A stretch of 43,376 nt of DNA from Lachnospiraceae bacterium (GTDB lineage: Bacteria; Bacillota; Clostridia; Lachnospirales; Lachnospiraceae), in NCBI GenBank assembly GCA_022791635.1, contig JAAVZL010000043.1, forward strand, positions 1 to 43,376, read 5' to 3'. This document shows positions 7,250 to 15,439 of the stretch, piece after piece. Made by a program: the position numbers and the translations under genes. How positions within the stretch are numbered: position 1 is the first letter of the stretch; each line of letters starts with the position of its first letter. The notes under the pieces are model-generated. The model was given only the letters and a program-made list of their open reading frames with translations, made no database searches and was not told where the DNA came from.

Positions 7250-9310
7250 ATGAAACAAAAGATAACAGAGAAGCGTATTGTGCTCATTTTTTGCTGTGTG
7301 GGCCTATTTTTGGAGCTCTTTGTGTTCAACTACAAGCGGTGGGAGTCCCTTCGCTGGCAGAAGCAGCAGGTATGGATGGAGGAATATCTTCTGGGATCCG
7401 GCCTGGAGCAGGTAGAGCCCATGGTGTACCGGGTCACGGCAGAAGGAGAAGAAACAGCCACCATCGAATGGCTAAATATCAATCAAAAGCTGTATAATCT
7501 CCATGTGGGACTGGAGATCCTGGAACCAGAAGAGGAAAGACTTCATGCAGTCAACGTACAGCTAAAGGTGACGGACGCAGCCAATGCCAGATACCTGCGT
7601 CTTCCGGCGCGGAACATTTTGCCCGGTGTCCCAAAAAGTGAATATATTCGTCTTCACCTGAGCGGAGAGACGAAAGAGGTGCTTCTGATCCTTCACGCCG
7701 GCGAGGGAACGCTGATTCGTATCCACGATATCAGCGGCAATGTGCATGTTCCCCTGTTTTTCTCTGGGGTCCGTATGCTGACCGTGACGGCCCTGCTTTT
7801 GGCAGCATATTTCCTGCGCCCTGCCTCAAAGCTTCACAGGCCTCTTTATACAGAGATGACATGGCGTGGAAGACTGCTCATAGGAGTCCTGCTGTGCCTC
7901 CAGCTGACAGTCTGCCGGATGGCTGCAAAAAGTGATTATCAGACGGATTCCGTGGAGGAACGGTATCCCTATATGAGGCAGTATCAGCTTCTGGCTCACT
8001 CCCTGGCAGAGGGGAAAACGTATCTTGAGGTGGAGCCGGACGAAATGATTCGCTCCCTCTCCAATCCCTATGACTACCGTCTGCGCAGCATGACCATGGA
8101 GACAGAGGGAGGGACCTACCTGTGGGATGCCGCCTATTACAATGAGAAATACTACGTCTATTTCGGCATTGTGCCGGAGCTGCTCTTTTTCCTCCCCTAT
8201 TATCTGATAACAGGAAGGGACCTTCCCATCATTCCCGTTTCCGTGACGGTAAGCTTTTTGTTTTTGGCGGGAGTATGGGCTTTCATGGGAGCCCTCATCA
8301 GGCGCTGGTTCCCCAAAACGCCTTTTACGGTGTATCTGCTGTTATCCATCCTGATCGGAACCGGCTGCGGGGTGCTGGATCGCCTGATGATGCCCAATCT
8401 TCATGATCTTCCCATCCTGACGGCCATGGCGCTGGGCGTGTGGGGACTGTATTTCTGGATTGGATCCGTGAGGAAGGACTCTGTCAGCCTATGGCGGATA
8501 GGAGTGGGATCCTTTTTGCTGGCGCTGATTTCCGGCTGCCGCCCGCAGCTTTTGCTGCTGCTCTTTCTGGCAGTTCCCGTTTTCCGGGAGCCCCTTGCGG
8601 ACGGAAGGCTTCTTCAAAATCAGAGAATACAAAAGCTTTTGTGCTTCGGCCTTCCTATTCTGGCGGTTGCCCTAGGCATCATGTATTACAATTTTATCCG
8701 CTTTGGCTCCGTGACGGATTTCGGCTCCAGATACAACCTGACCATCCAGGACATGACCCACAGGGAGATGTACCTGGGGAGGACGGTGTTTGGCCTTTTT
8801 ACCATATTTTTTCAGCCCCCCAGCATGACGGGCGTTTTTCCCTATTTTCATGAGATTCAGGTAAAAAGCCAGTTTTACGGTCAGACGATACAGGAGCCGG
8901 GCTACGGCGGAATCATAGCGACAAATCTGATTTTGCTTTTTACCCTGATTCCGGGCCGGTTCCGAAGGTGCTTTCGGGATCAGAGAGCCTATCTCTTCGC
9001 CTGCCTTTTGATTATATTTACGGGGATTGCCGCCTTTTTTGATATGCAGATTGGGGGATTGATTCCAAGGTATGCGTTCAGCGTGGCGTGGCTTCTCTTT
9101 CTGGCGGCGGCAGTGCTGATGCTGGCCTGGAATGAGGCGTATCAGGAGACGGCAGTCTGGAAGACAGGGTACTGCCTGTTTCTGGTACTGTTTATACAAT
9201 GCCTGCTGTTTCAGGGTCTGGTTTTATTTCCAGAGGGGATTACGGGTTCGGAGCTTACAGGTCCGGCCTGGATCTATCAGGCAGAGCATTTGATAGAGTT
9301 CTGGCTCTGA
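7250..9310 (+). CDS. Polytopic membrane protein, GT-C glycosyltransferase-like
   Basis: An integral membrane protein of 686 residues. An N-terminal signal anchor (residues about 9-25) is followed by an extracytoplasmic beta-rich domain to about residue 170, then about ten hydrophobic segments. A loop near residues 225-300 carries SLSNPYDYR, YLWDAAYYNEKYYVYFG and PELLFFLPYYLITGRDLP, the sort of acidic-aromatic loop used by GT-C membrane glycosyltransferases; I infer, but cannot prove, polyprenyl-sugar chemistry. Start: ATG at 7250 with GAGGAAG upstream and a promoter about 30 nt before it. It leads a tight five-gene run whose other members point to modification of a surface polymer. No named family could be assigned from sequence alone. 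Confidence 0.6.
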   Translation: MKQKITEKRIVLIFCCVGLFLELFVFNYKRWESLRWQKQQVWMEEYLLGSGLEQVEPMVYRVTAEGEETATIEWLNINQKLYNLHVGLEILEPEEERLHAVNVQLKVTDAANARYLRLPARNILPGVPKSEYIRLHLSGETKEVLLILHAGEGTLIRIHDISGNVHVPLFFSGVRMLTVTALLLAAYFLRPASKLHRPLYTEMTWRGRLLIGVLLCLQLTVCRMAAKSDYQTDSVEERYPYMRQYQLLAHSLAEGKTYLEVEPDEMIRSLSNPYDYRLRSMTMETEGGTYLWDAAYYNEKYYVYFGIVPELLFFLPYYLITGRDLPIIPVSVTVSFLFLAGVWAFMGALIRRWFPKTPFTVYLLLSILIGTGCGVLDRLMMPNLHDLPILTAMALGVWGLYFWIGSVRKDSVSLWRIGVGSFLLALISGCRPQLLLLLFLAVPVFREPLADGRLLQNQRIQKLLCFGLPILAVALGIMYYNFIRFGSVTDFGSRYNLTIQDMTHREMYLGRTVFGLFTIFFQPPSMTGVFPYFHEIQVKSQFYGQTIQEPGYGGIIATNLILLFTLIPGRFRRCFRDQRAYLFACLLIIFTGIAAFFDMQIGGLIPRYAFSVAWLLFLAAAVLMLAWNEAYQETAVWKTGYCLFLVLFIQCLLFQGLVLFPEGITGSELTGPAWIYQAEHLIEFWL

Positions 9311-9338
9311 GAAGGTGAAATATGTGAGGAGGTTTTTT

Positions 9339-10115
9339 ATGGGGCGAAGTAGAAGAGGCGCTGTCTATCTGCTGCTCATTACCGCCCTTTTAGCAGGATA
9401 TATTTTGAATCTGAAGCAGACCGGCTTTGAGGATACGGAAGATTTTCCGGCCGTGGAATGGATTCGTGCCCAGGAAGAGGCCGATGTGGGAGACGTTGAG
9501 CGTCTCCTGCTCTTAAGGGAGCAGGCGGAGGCGCAGGCCTTGCAGGAGGAAGAGAAGCATACCGAAGAGAAGCCCATGGACAAGCAGAGTCTGCGCAGGC
9601 GCCTGGGCTCGTCGGTAATTGTGGGAGATTCGGTGGCAGAGGGATTTCTGGATTATGAGTTCCTGGAATCGGATACGGTGATTGCCGAAAAGGGGCTACG
9701 CTGCGACAACGCAGGAGAGGAGATAGAGAAGGCTCTTGATTTGTCTCCCACCCGGCTTTTTCTGTCCATAGGACTCAACGATCTGGAGTACTGTGAGGGC
9801 GACAGTGAGCGCTTTATCAGACGTTACAGAGAACGGATTTTGGAGATACGAAAGGAGAGACCGGAGCTTCCGATTTATATCAACGGGATTCTCCCTATTC
9901 TGCCTGAGGCCGTGGAGCAGAAGGCGGAGCTGGGGGCTGTGGACGCATTTAACGGGGCATTGCGGGAAATGTGTGAAGAATTGGAGCTGACCTTTATTGA
10001 CAGCAGTGATCTTCTGGAGGGAAAAGAGGAATGGTATCAGAAGGACGCCATCCATCTGAAAGCACAGTTTTATCCCTTATGGCTGAATCGTATGGAGGAA
10101 ACGGCAGGATTATAG
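9339..10115 (+). CDS. Membrane-anchored SGNH/GDSL hydrolase
   Basis: Predicted extracytoplasmic esterase or acetyltransferase of the SGNH fold, 258 residues. One transmembrane anchor near the N-terminus (LLLITALLAGYIL) is followed by an acidic linker, then the SGNH domain: block I IVGDSVAEG with nucleophile Ser98, block III GLND (145-148), and block V KDAIHL giving Asp236 and His239. Start: ATG at 9339 with GAGGAGG six bases upstream; an in-frame GTG at 9315 lacks a ribosome site. It starts 28 bp after the previous gene and its stop touches the next ATG. With MBOAT and DHHW genes alongside, a role in transferring or removing O-acetyl groups on a wall polymer is the natural inference. Confidence 0.85.
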   Translation: MGRSRRGAVYLLLITALLAGYILNLKQTGFEDTEDFPAVEWIRAQEEADVGDVERLLLLREQAEAQALQEEEKHTEEKPMDKQSLRRRLGSSVIVGDSVAEGFLDYEFLESDTVIAEKGLRCDNAGEEIEKALDLSPTRLFLSIGLNDLEYCEGDSERFIRRYRERILEIRKERPELPIYINGILPILPEAVEQKAELGAVDAFNGALREMCEELELTFIDSSDLLEGKEEWYQKDAIHLKAQFYPLWLNRMEETAGL

Positions 10116-10607
10116 ATGAACAGATGGGATATAATACTAAGGCTGGCCAAGGTTCTTCTGGCAGGGCTTTTGGTTGTGATGCTGGCAGGCCTCATTCGGG
10201 GCAGCGCCTGGAATCCCGACTTTGACGTGTTGGAGGCAAGGGTAGAAGCACAGCTTCCTTTGGATCAGCTAGAGCAAGGAGACGAGCAGCTTCTTCGGAG
10301 GCTCTATGGCCTGAATGCGGGAGATCTGAAGAACTGGATCCTTTATACGGCCTCCGACAATATGGATGTGGAGGAGCTTTTGCTGGTGGAGGCCTCGGAA
10401 GAAGGCCAGGTGTCCAGGCTTCGCGAGGCTGTGGAGAAGCGGGTGGAGACACAGAAGAACCACTTTGAGGGCTATGGTCCGGAGCAGTTAAAGCTGATAG
10501 AAAAGCATGTGATTCGGGAGTCGGAACCATATCTGCTTTTTGTGATCTCGGAAAATGCGGAGGCAGTGAAGGCGGAATTTGTAAAAGGATTGTATGAGGA
10601 AAGGTAA
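10116..10607 (+). CDS. DUF4358 family membrane-anchored protein
   Basis: A 163-residue protein with an uncleaved signal anchor (residues 8-27, AKVLLAGLLVVMLAGLI) and a soluble extracytoplasmic domain. The segment LLRRLYGLNAGDLKNWILYT, then DVEELLLVEA and a C-terminal helix ending near EKHVIRESEPYLLF, matches the DUF4358 family as I know it. These proteins usually sit beside MBOAT and DHHW genes in clostridia; the function is not known. The ATG immediately follows the TAG of the SGNH gene and the stop is 6 bp before the MBOAT start, so translation is probably coupled across all three. No catalytic residues are apparent, consistent with a structural or partner role. Confidence 0.8.
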   Translation: MNRWDIILRLAKVLLAGLLVVMLAGLIRGSAWNPDFDVLEARVEAQLPLDQLEQGDEQLLRRLYGLNAGDLKNWILYTASDNMDVEELLLVEASEEGQVSRLREAVEKRVETQKNHFEGYGPEQLKLIEKHVIRESEPYLLFVISENAEAVKAEFVKGLYEER

Positions 10608-10613
10608 GGCATC

Positions 10614-12008
10614 GTGGTATTCAGCAGTATTGTTTTCATTTTTACATTTCTTCCGGTGACGATTGGGGCCTATTATCTGGCGCCTGGCCGGATGCGCAAT
10701 GGGATTTTGCTGTTGGCAAGTCTCTTTTTCTATGCCTGGGGAGAGCCCGTTTATCTGTTCCTGATGCTGTACAGCATCCTGTTCAACTATGTGATGGGAG
10801 TCGATATTGCCCGGAAGCGGGAGAAAGGGCGAAGAGCCGGGATCAGTCTGTTTTTTGGCGTCCTGGTGAATCTGCTGATTCTGGGATTTTTCAAATATTA
10901 CGGATTTCTGGCGGAAAATCTGGAAGCCTTAACGGGACAGGCCTTTCCGCAGCTTTCCTTTTCCCTGCCTATCGGGCTCTCCTTTTATACCTTTCAGTCC
11001 CTTTCCTATCTCGTAGACGTGTACCGGGGAAAGGCAAAGCGCCAGAAGAATATCCTCTCCTTCGGTCTCTACATTTCCATGTTTCCACAGCTGGTGGCAG
11101 GGCCGATTGTGCAGTATGCGGATATTGACGCCCAGCTTAAGAGCCGGGAGGAGTCTGTGGAGAAATTCGGCCAGGGCGTACAGTATTTTATCTGGGGTCT
11201 GGGGAAAAAGGTGCTCTTAGCCAACAACCTGGGCGCGGTCCATGAGGCGGTGATGGCGCTTCCCTCCTTGTCGGCGCTCTCTGCCTGGGTGGGAGCTCTT
11301 TCCTATACCTTTCAGATTTACTATGATTTCAGCGGATATTCCGATATGGCGGTGGGACTGGGAAAGATGTTCGGCTTTGAGCTGAAGGAAAATTTTGCTC
11401 ATCCCTACTGCGCCAGAAGCATTACGCAGTTTTGGCGGCGGTGGCATATTTCCCTGGGATCCTGGTTTCGGGAATATGTCTATATCCCTCTGGGGGGCAA
11501 CCGGGTGGGGATTTGGCGCCATATACTGAACCTGCTTCTGGTGTGGTCTCTGACAGGACTCTGGCATGGGGCCAGCTGGAGCTTTGTGGTGTGGGGGCTT
11601 TACTACGGAGTGCTTCTGATTCTGGAAAAATATCTCCTTCACCGGGTGACGGAGAGGATTCCCGTTCTTGGGACGATTTATACCATGCTGCTTGTGATTG
11701 CAGGATGGGTGTTCTTTTTCAGCCCTACCCTTTCGGAGGCTGTCCGTTATCTGGGGGCCATGGTCGGGATAGGAGTGACGGGAATCACGGACGACGGCGG
11801 AATGTATTATCTTCTGACCAGTCTTATTTTGTTTTGGCTCTCCTGGATATTTGCCACTCCGGCTGCCGCCCGGATCGCAAAGCAGGGTATGGAAAGGCAG
11901 AACGGCTTTACGCCTCTTTTGCTGGCGACGCACATGGGGATTTTCCTGGTGGCGGTGGCGTATTTGATTCATGACACGTACAACCCGTTTCTATATTTTC
12001 GTTTTTGA
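10614..12008 (+). CDS. MBOAT family O-acyltransferase (AlgI-like)
   Basis: Polytopic membrane-bound O-acyltransferase, 464 residues, normal for AlgI/DltB relatives. It moves acyl (usually acetyl) groups from a cytoplasmic donor to an acceptor outside. Visible signatures: the N-terminal MVFSSIVFIFTFLP typical of the family, the loop SITQFWRRWHISLGSWF with His278, and GLWHGASWSF with the invariant active-site His318. About eleven hydrophobic segments. It starts at a GTG (10614), the only start that gives the full conserved N-terminus. Its stop precedes the DHHW reading frame directly. Acceptor unknown; the neighbouring SGNH and DHHW genes suggest the three work together as in alginate or cellulose acetylation. 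Confidence 0.93.
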   Translation: MVFSSIVFIFTFLPVTIGAYYLAPGRMRNGILLLASLFFYAWGEPVYLFLMLYSILFNYVMGVDIARKREKGRRAGISLFFGVLVNLLILGFFKYYGFLAENLEALTGQAFPQLSFSLPIGLSFYTFQSLSYLVDVYRGKAKRQKNILSFGLYISMFPQLVAGPIVQYADIDAQLKSREESVEKFGQGVQYFIWGLGKKVLLANNLGAVHEAVMALPSLSALSAWVGALSYTFQIYYDFSGYSDMAVGLGKMFGFELKENFAHPYCARSITQFWRRWHISLGSWFREYVYIPLGGNRVGIWRHILNLLLVWSLTGLWHGASWSFVVWGLYYGVLLILEKYLLHRVTERIPVLGTIYTMLLVIAGWVFFFSPTLSEAVRYLGAMVGIGVTGITDDGGMYYLLTSLILFWLSWIFATPAAARIAKQGMERQNGFTPLLLATHMGIFLVAVAYLIHDTYNPFLYFRF

Positions 12009-12034
12009 GCTTGGGGAGAGGAGTAAAAAGAACG

Positions 12035-13237
12035 TTGAGGCAGAGAAGAGACAGACCAAAGCTTTCCCCCTATTCCTTTCTGGGACTTCTGTTTTTGCTG
12101 ACCCTGATTTCCTTTGAGGCTTTGAATCTGCTCTGTGAGGATCGGGTGTTTTCCGAGGCGGAAAACCGCTATCTGGAGCAGCGGCCTGTGCTGCGGCTTG
12201 CAGGAATCGTGGACGGAAGGTTTATGAGGGATTATGAAAAATATCAGACGGATCAGTTCTTCTCCCGGGATGCCTGGATTCGCTTCCGTTCCGGGGCCGA
12301 CCGGCTTCTTGGGAAAAATGAGTCGGGAGGCGTGTATCTTGGAGAGGGAGAACAGCTCTATGAGAAGCCGGAGACCTTGAAGGAAGAGGTGTGGAGGAAT
12401 CTGGATGCCATCCGGCTCTTTGCAGAGGAGCATCCGGAGACCGGGACCTACCTGCTTTTAGCCCCCGGAGCCGCAGGCGTGAAGCCGGAGGGACTGCCTC
12501 CCTTTGCCCCGGTGGAGGATCAGGCCGAGCAGCTTCATCAGATCAGCGGCTACCTGGGAGAAGCCGTGAAGGAGATTTCCGTTTATGAGACACTGCGGGA
12601 GCACAAAGAGGAGTATCTGTACTACCGTACGGATCATCACTGGACCACTCTGGGGGCCTGGTACGCCTTCCTTGAGGCTCGGCAGGTGATGGGAATTGAA
12701 GCCGGTCAGGAGCTTGACATGTACCCGGTAACCAGCCGTTTCCAGGGAACCCTGGCTTCCAGAAGCGGATATCAGGTGCCCTCGGATACCATTTCCGTCT
12801 ATTGGCCCAGGGAAGAAGAGCAGCTCGTGGTAACCTATGTGGAGGAGCAGAAAAAATCCGCCTCCCTCTATGCTTCCGAAAAGCTTAAGGGGCGGGATAA
12901 ATACGGGGTATTTCTGGACGGAAATCACCCAATCGTCAAAATCCGCACCATGGCGGACAGTGACAGGACCCTTCTGCTTTTGAAGGATTCCTATGCCAAC
13001 TGCTTTGTGCCCTTTCTGACCTCCTCTTTTCGGGAGATTGTGCTGGTGGATCCCCGCTATTACTATGGAAATATAGAGGAGCTTCTTTTGGAGCAGAACT
13101 TTACGGATATTTTGATTTTATACAATCTCAATACCTTTCTTCAGGATGATGTGCTGCATTTTGTGCTGGAGGATCCGAAGAAGAGCGGGGAAGAGAAAGG
13201 GGGCTTAGGCAGCGAAAGCGCTTCTAAAGCAGGGTAA
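12035..13237 (+). CDS. DHHW family protein (AlgJ/AlgX-like acetylation partner)
   Basis: Membrane-anchored extracytoplasmic protein, 400 residues, related to the SGNH-type AlgJ/AlgX acetyltransferases. After a basic N-terminus and one transmembrane helix (FLGLLFLLTLISFEALNLL) come the family motif YRTDHHWT in mid-protein and LLLKDSYANCFVPF, which supplies the serine. Asp-His and Ser would form the catalytic triad. I chose TTG at 12035 because GGAGAGGAG lies 11 bases upstream; an in-frame TTG at 12005 overlaps the MBOAT stop but has no ribosome site. Either way the helix is included. It closes the cassette and its 3' end overlaps the convergent DUF5721 gene by 14 bp. Role inferred from family and neighbours. 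Confidence 0.85.
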   Translation: MRQRRDRPKLSPYSFLGLLFLLTLISFEALNLLCEDRVFSEAENRYLEQRPVLRLAGIVDGRFMRDYEKYQTDQFFSRDAWIRFRSGADRLLGKNESGGVYLGEGEQLYEKPETLKEEVWRNLDAIRLFAEEHPETGTYLLLAPGAAGVKPEGLPPFAPVEDQAEQLHQISGYLGEAVKEISVYETLREHKEEYLYYRTDHHWTTLGAWYAFLEARQVMGIEAGQELDMYPVTSRFQGTLASRSGYQVPSDTISVYWPREEEQLVVTYVEEQKKSASLYASEKLKGRDKYGVFLDGNHPIVKIRTMADSDRTLLLLKDSYANCFVPFLTSSFREIVLVDPRYYYGNIEELLLEQNFTDILILYNLNTFLQDDVLHFVLEDPKKSGEEKGGLGSESASKAG

Positions 13238-13727
13238 AGGCCAGCTCCTGTCTGCCGAAAAACCGCTGTATTGCCTCGTCCCAGGCATGTTCCAGGGATT
13301 TATCCATGGTAAACAGGGACAAAGAGGCTGCGGTGGTGCAGAAAAGCCCCGTGCCGTCATAGCGGATATTTAAGAGGAGGCCGGTGACATCCGAAAGGGA
13401 AAAGGCGCTTTCCGTCCGGAGCAGCAGCTTTTCCACATGCTCTGGCGAGAGCTGGAAGGTAAAGCGAAAGCCTAAGGGAGTGCGCTTTCCCTTAATAAGC
13501 TCCAGGCAGAAGGGGCGCAGATCCTGCCAGCGGGAGAAGCGGCGCTGGGAGAGCTTTAGGGCTTCTTGCTCCTCTTTTGAATAGTATTCCGGCTTTAGAT
13601 GGCCGTCGATATGGAAGGTGTTGTAGGTGACAATGCTGCCCTCCACCACCCAGAAGGCATCAAAGGTAGGGGTGAGCAGAAGCTTGTTCATAAAGGCTTT
13701 TACATCCTCAATCTGCAGTGAAATCAT
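13224..13727 (-). CDS. DUF5721 family protein
   Basis: A soluble 167-residue protein with no signal or membrane segment, recognisable as the DUF5721 family found in Lachnospiraceae. The N-terminus MISLQIEDVKAFMNKLL followed by FHIDGHL and LRPFCLELIKGKRTPLGF is typical. No catalytic motif is obvious and the function is unknown. I chose the ATG at 13727 because AGGAGG stands just upstream; the upstream extension of the frame is unrelated. It converges on the DHHW gene with a 14-bp overlap and diverges from the M18 peptidase gene. Confidence 0.75.
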   Translation of the reverse strand: MISLQIEDVKAFMNKLLLTPTFDAFWVVEGSIVTYNTFHIDGHLKPEYYSKEEQEALKLSQRRFSRWQDLRPFCLELIKGKRTPLGFRFTFQLSPEHVEKLLLRTESAFSLSDVTGLLLNIRYDGTGLFCTTAASLSLFTMDKSLEHAWDEAIQRFFGRQELAFTLL

Positions 13728-13805
13728 GGGAACCTCCTGAATTGGGAAAATTTGGGACAAGATAACAGAAACAAATACAGTATACATGGAAACAGAAAGA
13801 AATGC

Positions 13806-13962
13806 AAATTCTTCTCGGTAAAGATGTGTCGAGAGGATATTGCGGAACTGGAAACAGCAATATTCCCGAGACGCATAGAAGGATTTACGGACGCATGTAC
13901 CTGCGGCCGGAAATTCTTCTCGGTAAAGATGTGTCGAGGGGATATTGCGGAACTGGAATCAG
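13806..13962 (+). repeat. Pair of 52-bp direct repeats, 105-bp period
   Basis: Unit A (13806-13857) and unit B (13911-13962) share AAATTCTTCTCGGTAAAGAT, then GTGTCGAG, one A/G difference, GGATATTGCGGAACTGGAA and CAG. The period of 105 is 35 codons, and one plus-strand frame reads KFFSVKMCREDIAELE in A and KFFSVKMCRGDIAELE in B, ending at a TAG (13971-13973) next to the M18 ribosome site. There is no convincing start, so I do not call a gene. CTTCTCG and CGAGAGG within each unit can pair, and the single difference keeps the pairing as G-T. The block lies between the divergent DUF5721 and M18 genes. Confidence 0.8.
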
Positions 13963-13983
13963 AACTGGAATAGGAGGAGAAGA

Positions 13984-15276
13984 ATGAATACAAATAAAAA
14001 TGCGGAGGAGCTGCTTCAGCTTGTGGAGGAGGGAACCTCCCCCTTTCACGTAACGGCCTGGGTGGAGCGGCAGCTTGAGAGCGCGGGCTTTGTACGGCTC
14101 TCTATGGAGCAGGACTGGGGGCTTGATAACGGAGGGAAGTATTATGTGGTACATAACGATTCCACCCTGATCGCATTTACGGTTGGGGAACGTTTACAGT
14201 TCGGAGATTCCTTCCGCATTGCGGCGGCCCACACGGATTTTCCGGGACTTCGGGTGAAGCCCTGTCCGGAGATTGTAAAGGACGGGTACAGGGAGCTGAA
14301 TGTGGAGGTCTATGGAGGAGCCATTTTAAATACCTGGCTGGATCGGCCTCTTTCCGCAGCCGGCAGAGTGGTGCTGCGCAGCGACAGTATTTTTGAGCCG
14401 CAGGTGCGCCTGGTGGATTTTCGGAAGCCCTTTTTGACCATTCCCAACCTGGCTATCCACATCAACCGGGAGGTGAACAAGGGAGTGGAGCTGAATAAGC
14501 AGACGGACATGCTGCCTGTACTGGGCCTCTGCCAGGAGGAGGCGGAGGAGGACTATTTCCGGAAATGTCTGGCAGCGGAGCTTAAGGCCCGGCCGGAGGA
14601 CATTCTGGAATATGAGCTGGGGCTTTACAATACGGATACGGGAGACTTTTTGGGACTGTCGGAGGAATTTATTTCCTCTCCGCGACTTGACAATCTGACT
14701 TCCGTGCAGGCGGTGGCAAGGGGATTGATTTTGGGAGGCCGGGACCGGGGCTTTAACGTAGCGGCCTTTTTCGACCATGAGGAGATTGGAAGCCGGACCA
14801 AGCAGGGGGCGGGCTCCGTGCTTCTCTCCGCCGTGCTGGAGCGGATCCTTTTATCCTACGGCAGGGGCAGAGAGAAGTTCTTTGAGACCTTTTCCAAAAG
14901 CATGCTGCTGTCCGTGGATGTGGGGCACGCCCTTCACCCCAACAAGGCGGATAAAAACGATCTCACCAACAAAGACATTCTGGGAAAGGGTATCTGCATC
15001 AAGGAGGCCAGCGGCCAGGCTTATGCCACAGACAGCGTGGCAGTGGCAGCCATACAGCAGCTCTGTGAGGCGGAAGGGATTCCCTATCAGAAATTTGTCA
15101 ACCGATCGGACGGAACCAGCGGCAGCACTTTAGGCTCCATAGCCTCTGCCTTTCTTCCGGTAAAGACCGTGGATCTGGGTGTGCCTCTTCTTGCCATGCA
15201 TTCCAGCCGGGAGCTTATGGGGACGGCGGATCAGGAGAGCTTGGCGCGGGCTTTGACGGCGTTTTACAGCCTGTAA
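13984..15276 (+). CDS. M18 family aminopeptidase
   Basis: Cytosolic dinuclear-zinc aminopeptidase of family M18 (aspartyl aminopeptidase type), 430 residues, usual length. It removes N-terminal, often acidic, residues from peptides. Motifs in order: AAAHTDFPGLRVKP (first zinc His-x-Asp), SPRLDNLTS (bridging Asp), FFDHEEIGSRTKQGA (catalytic and metal Glu pair), SVDVGHALHPN and LLAMHSSRELMG (last zinc His). The ATG at 13984 follows AGGAGGAGA; an in-frame ATG at 13945 reads through the upstream direct repeat and was rejected. It has no obvious operon partner: a DUF5721 gene diverges from it and the yhf region starts 95 bp later with its own promoter. A housekeeping role in peptide turnover is likely. 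Confidence 0.95.
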   Translation: MNTNKNAEELLQLVEEGTSPFHVTAWVERQLESAGFVRLSMEQDWGLDNGGKYYVVHNDSTLIAFTVGERLQFGDSFRIAAAHTDFPGLRVKPCPEIVKDGYRELNVEVYGGAILNTWLDRPLSAAGRVVLRSDSIFEPQVRLVDFRKPFLTIPNLAIHINREVNKGVELNKQTDMLPVLGLCQEEAEEDYFRKCLAAELKARPEDILEYELGLYNTDTGDFLGLSEEFISSPRLDNLTSVQAVARGLILGGRDRGFNVAAFFDHEEIGSRTKQGAGSVLLSAVLERILLSYGRGREKFFETFSKSMLLSVDVGHALHPNKADKNDLTNKDILGKGICIKEASGQAYATDSVAVAAIQQLCEAEGIPYQKFVNRSDGTSGSTLGSIASAFLPVKTVDLGVPLLAMHSSRELMGTADQESLARALTAFYSL

Positions 15277-15370
15277 TCAGATGCCTTGGGCGAATGGGAG
15301 AGAAAAACCGTTTCTGCACTGCTTTCTTTTATAAAAAATCACAAGAAGAGAGATATTTTTAAAATAGCTA

Positions 15371-15399
15371 TTGACAAATCGTACAAAAGAGAGTAGGAT
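15371..15399 (+). promoter_or_regulatory. Sigma-A promoter of yhfZ
   Basis: TTGACA (15371-15376), a 17-nt spacer, TAGGAT (15394-15399). The likely start point falls inside the operator at 15404-15425. Confidence 0.7.
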
Positions 15400-15403
15400 A
15401 CTG

Positions 15404-15425
15404 AATATACAATATTTTGGATATT
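15404..15425 (+). promoter_or_regulatory. Predicted YhfZ operator O1 (autoregulation)
   Basis: A 22-bp site matching the perfect palindrome O2 (16423-16444) at 20 of 22 positions: left half AATATACAATA, right half TTTTGGATATT. It begins five bases after the -10 box of yhfZ, where bound regulator would block initiation. Assignment to YhfZ is inferred from position. Confidence 0.65.
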
Positions 15426-15439
15426 GGAGAGCCGGTTTC

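Noticed and set aside
13945..13983. Upstream ATG extension of the M18 aminopeptidase
   Set aside because: It reads through the second direct repeat, has no ribosome site, and the ATG at 13984 has a strong AGGAGG.
15371..15439. TTG start of yhfZ at 15371
   Set aside because: That codon is the first half of the -35 hexamer TTGACA; transcription begins downstream of it.
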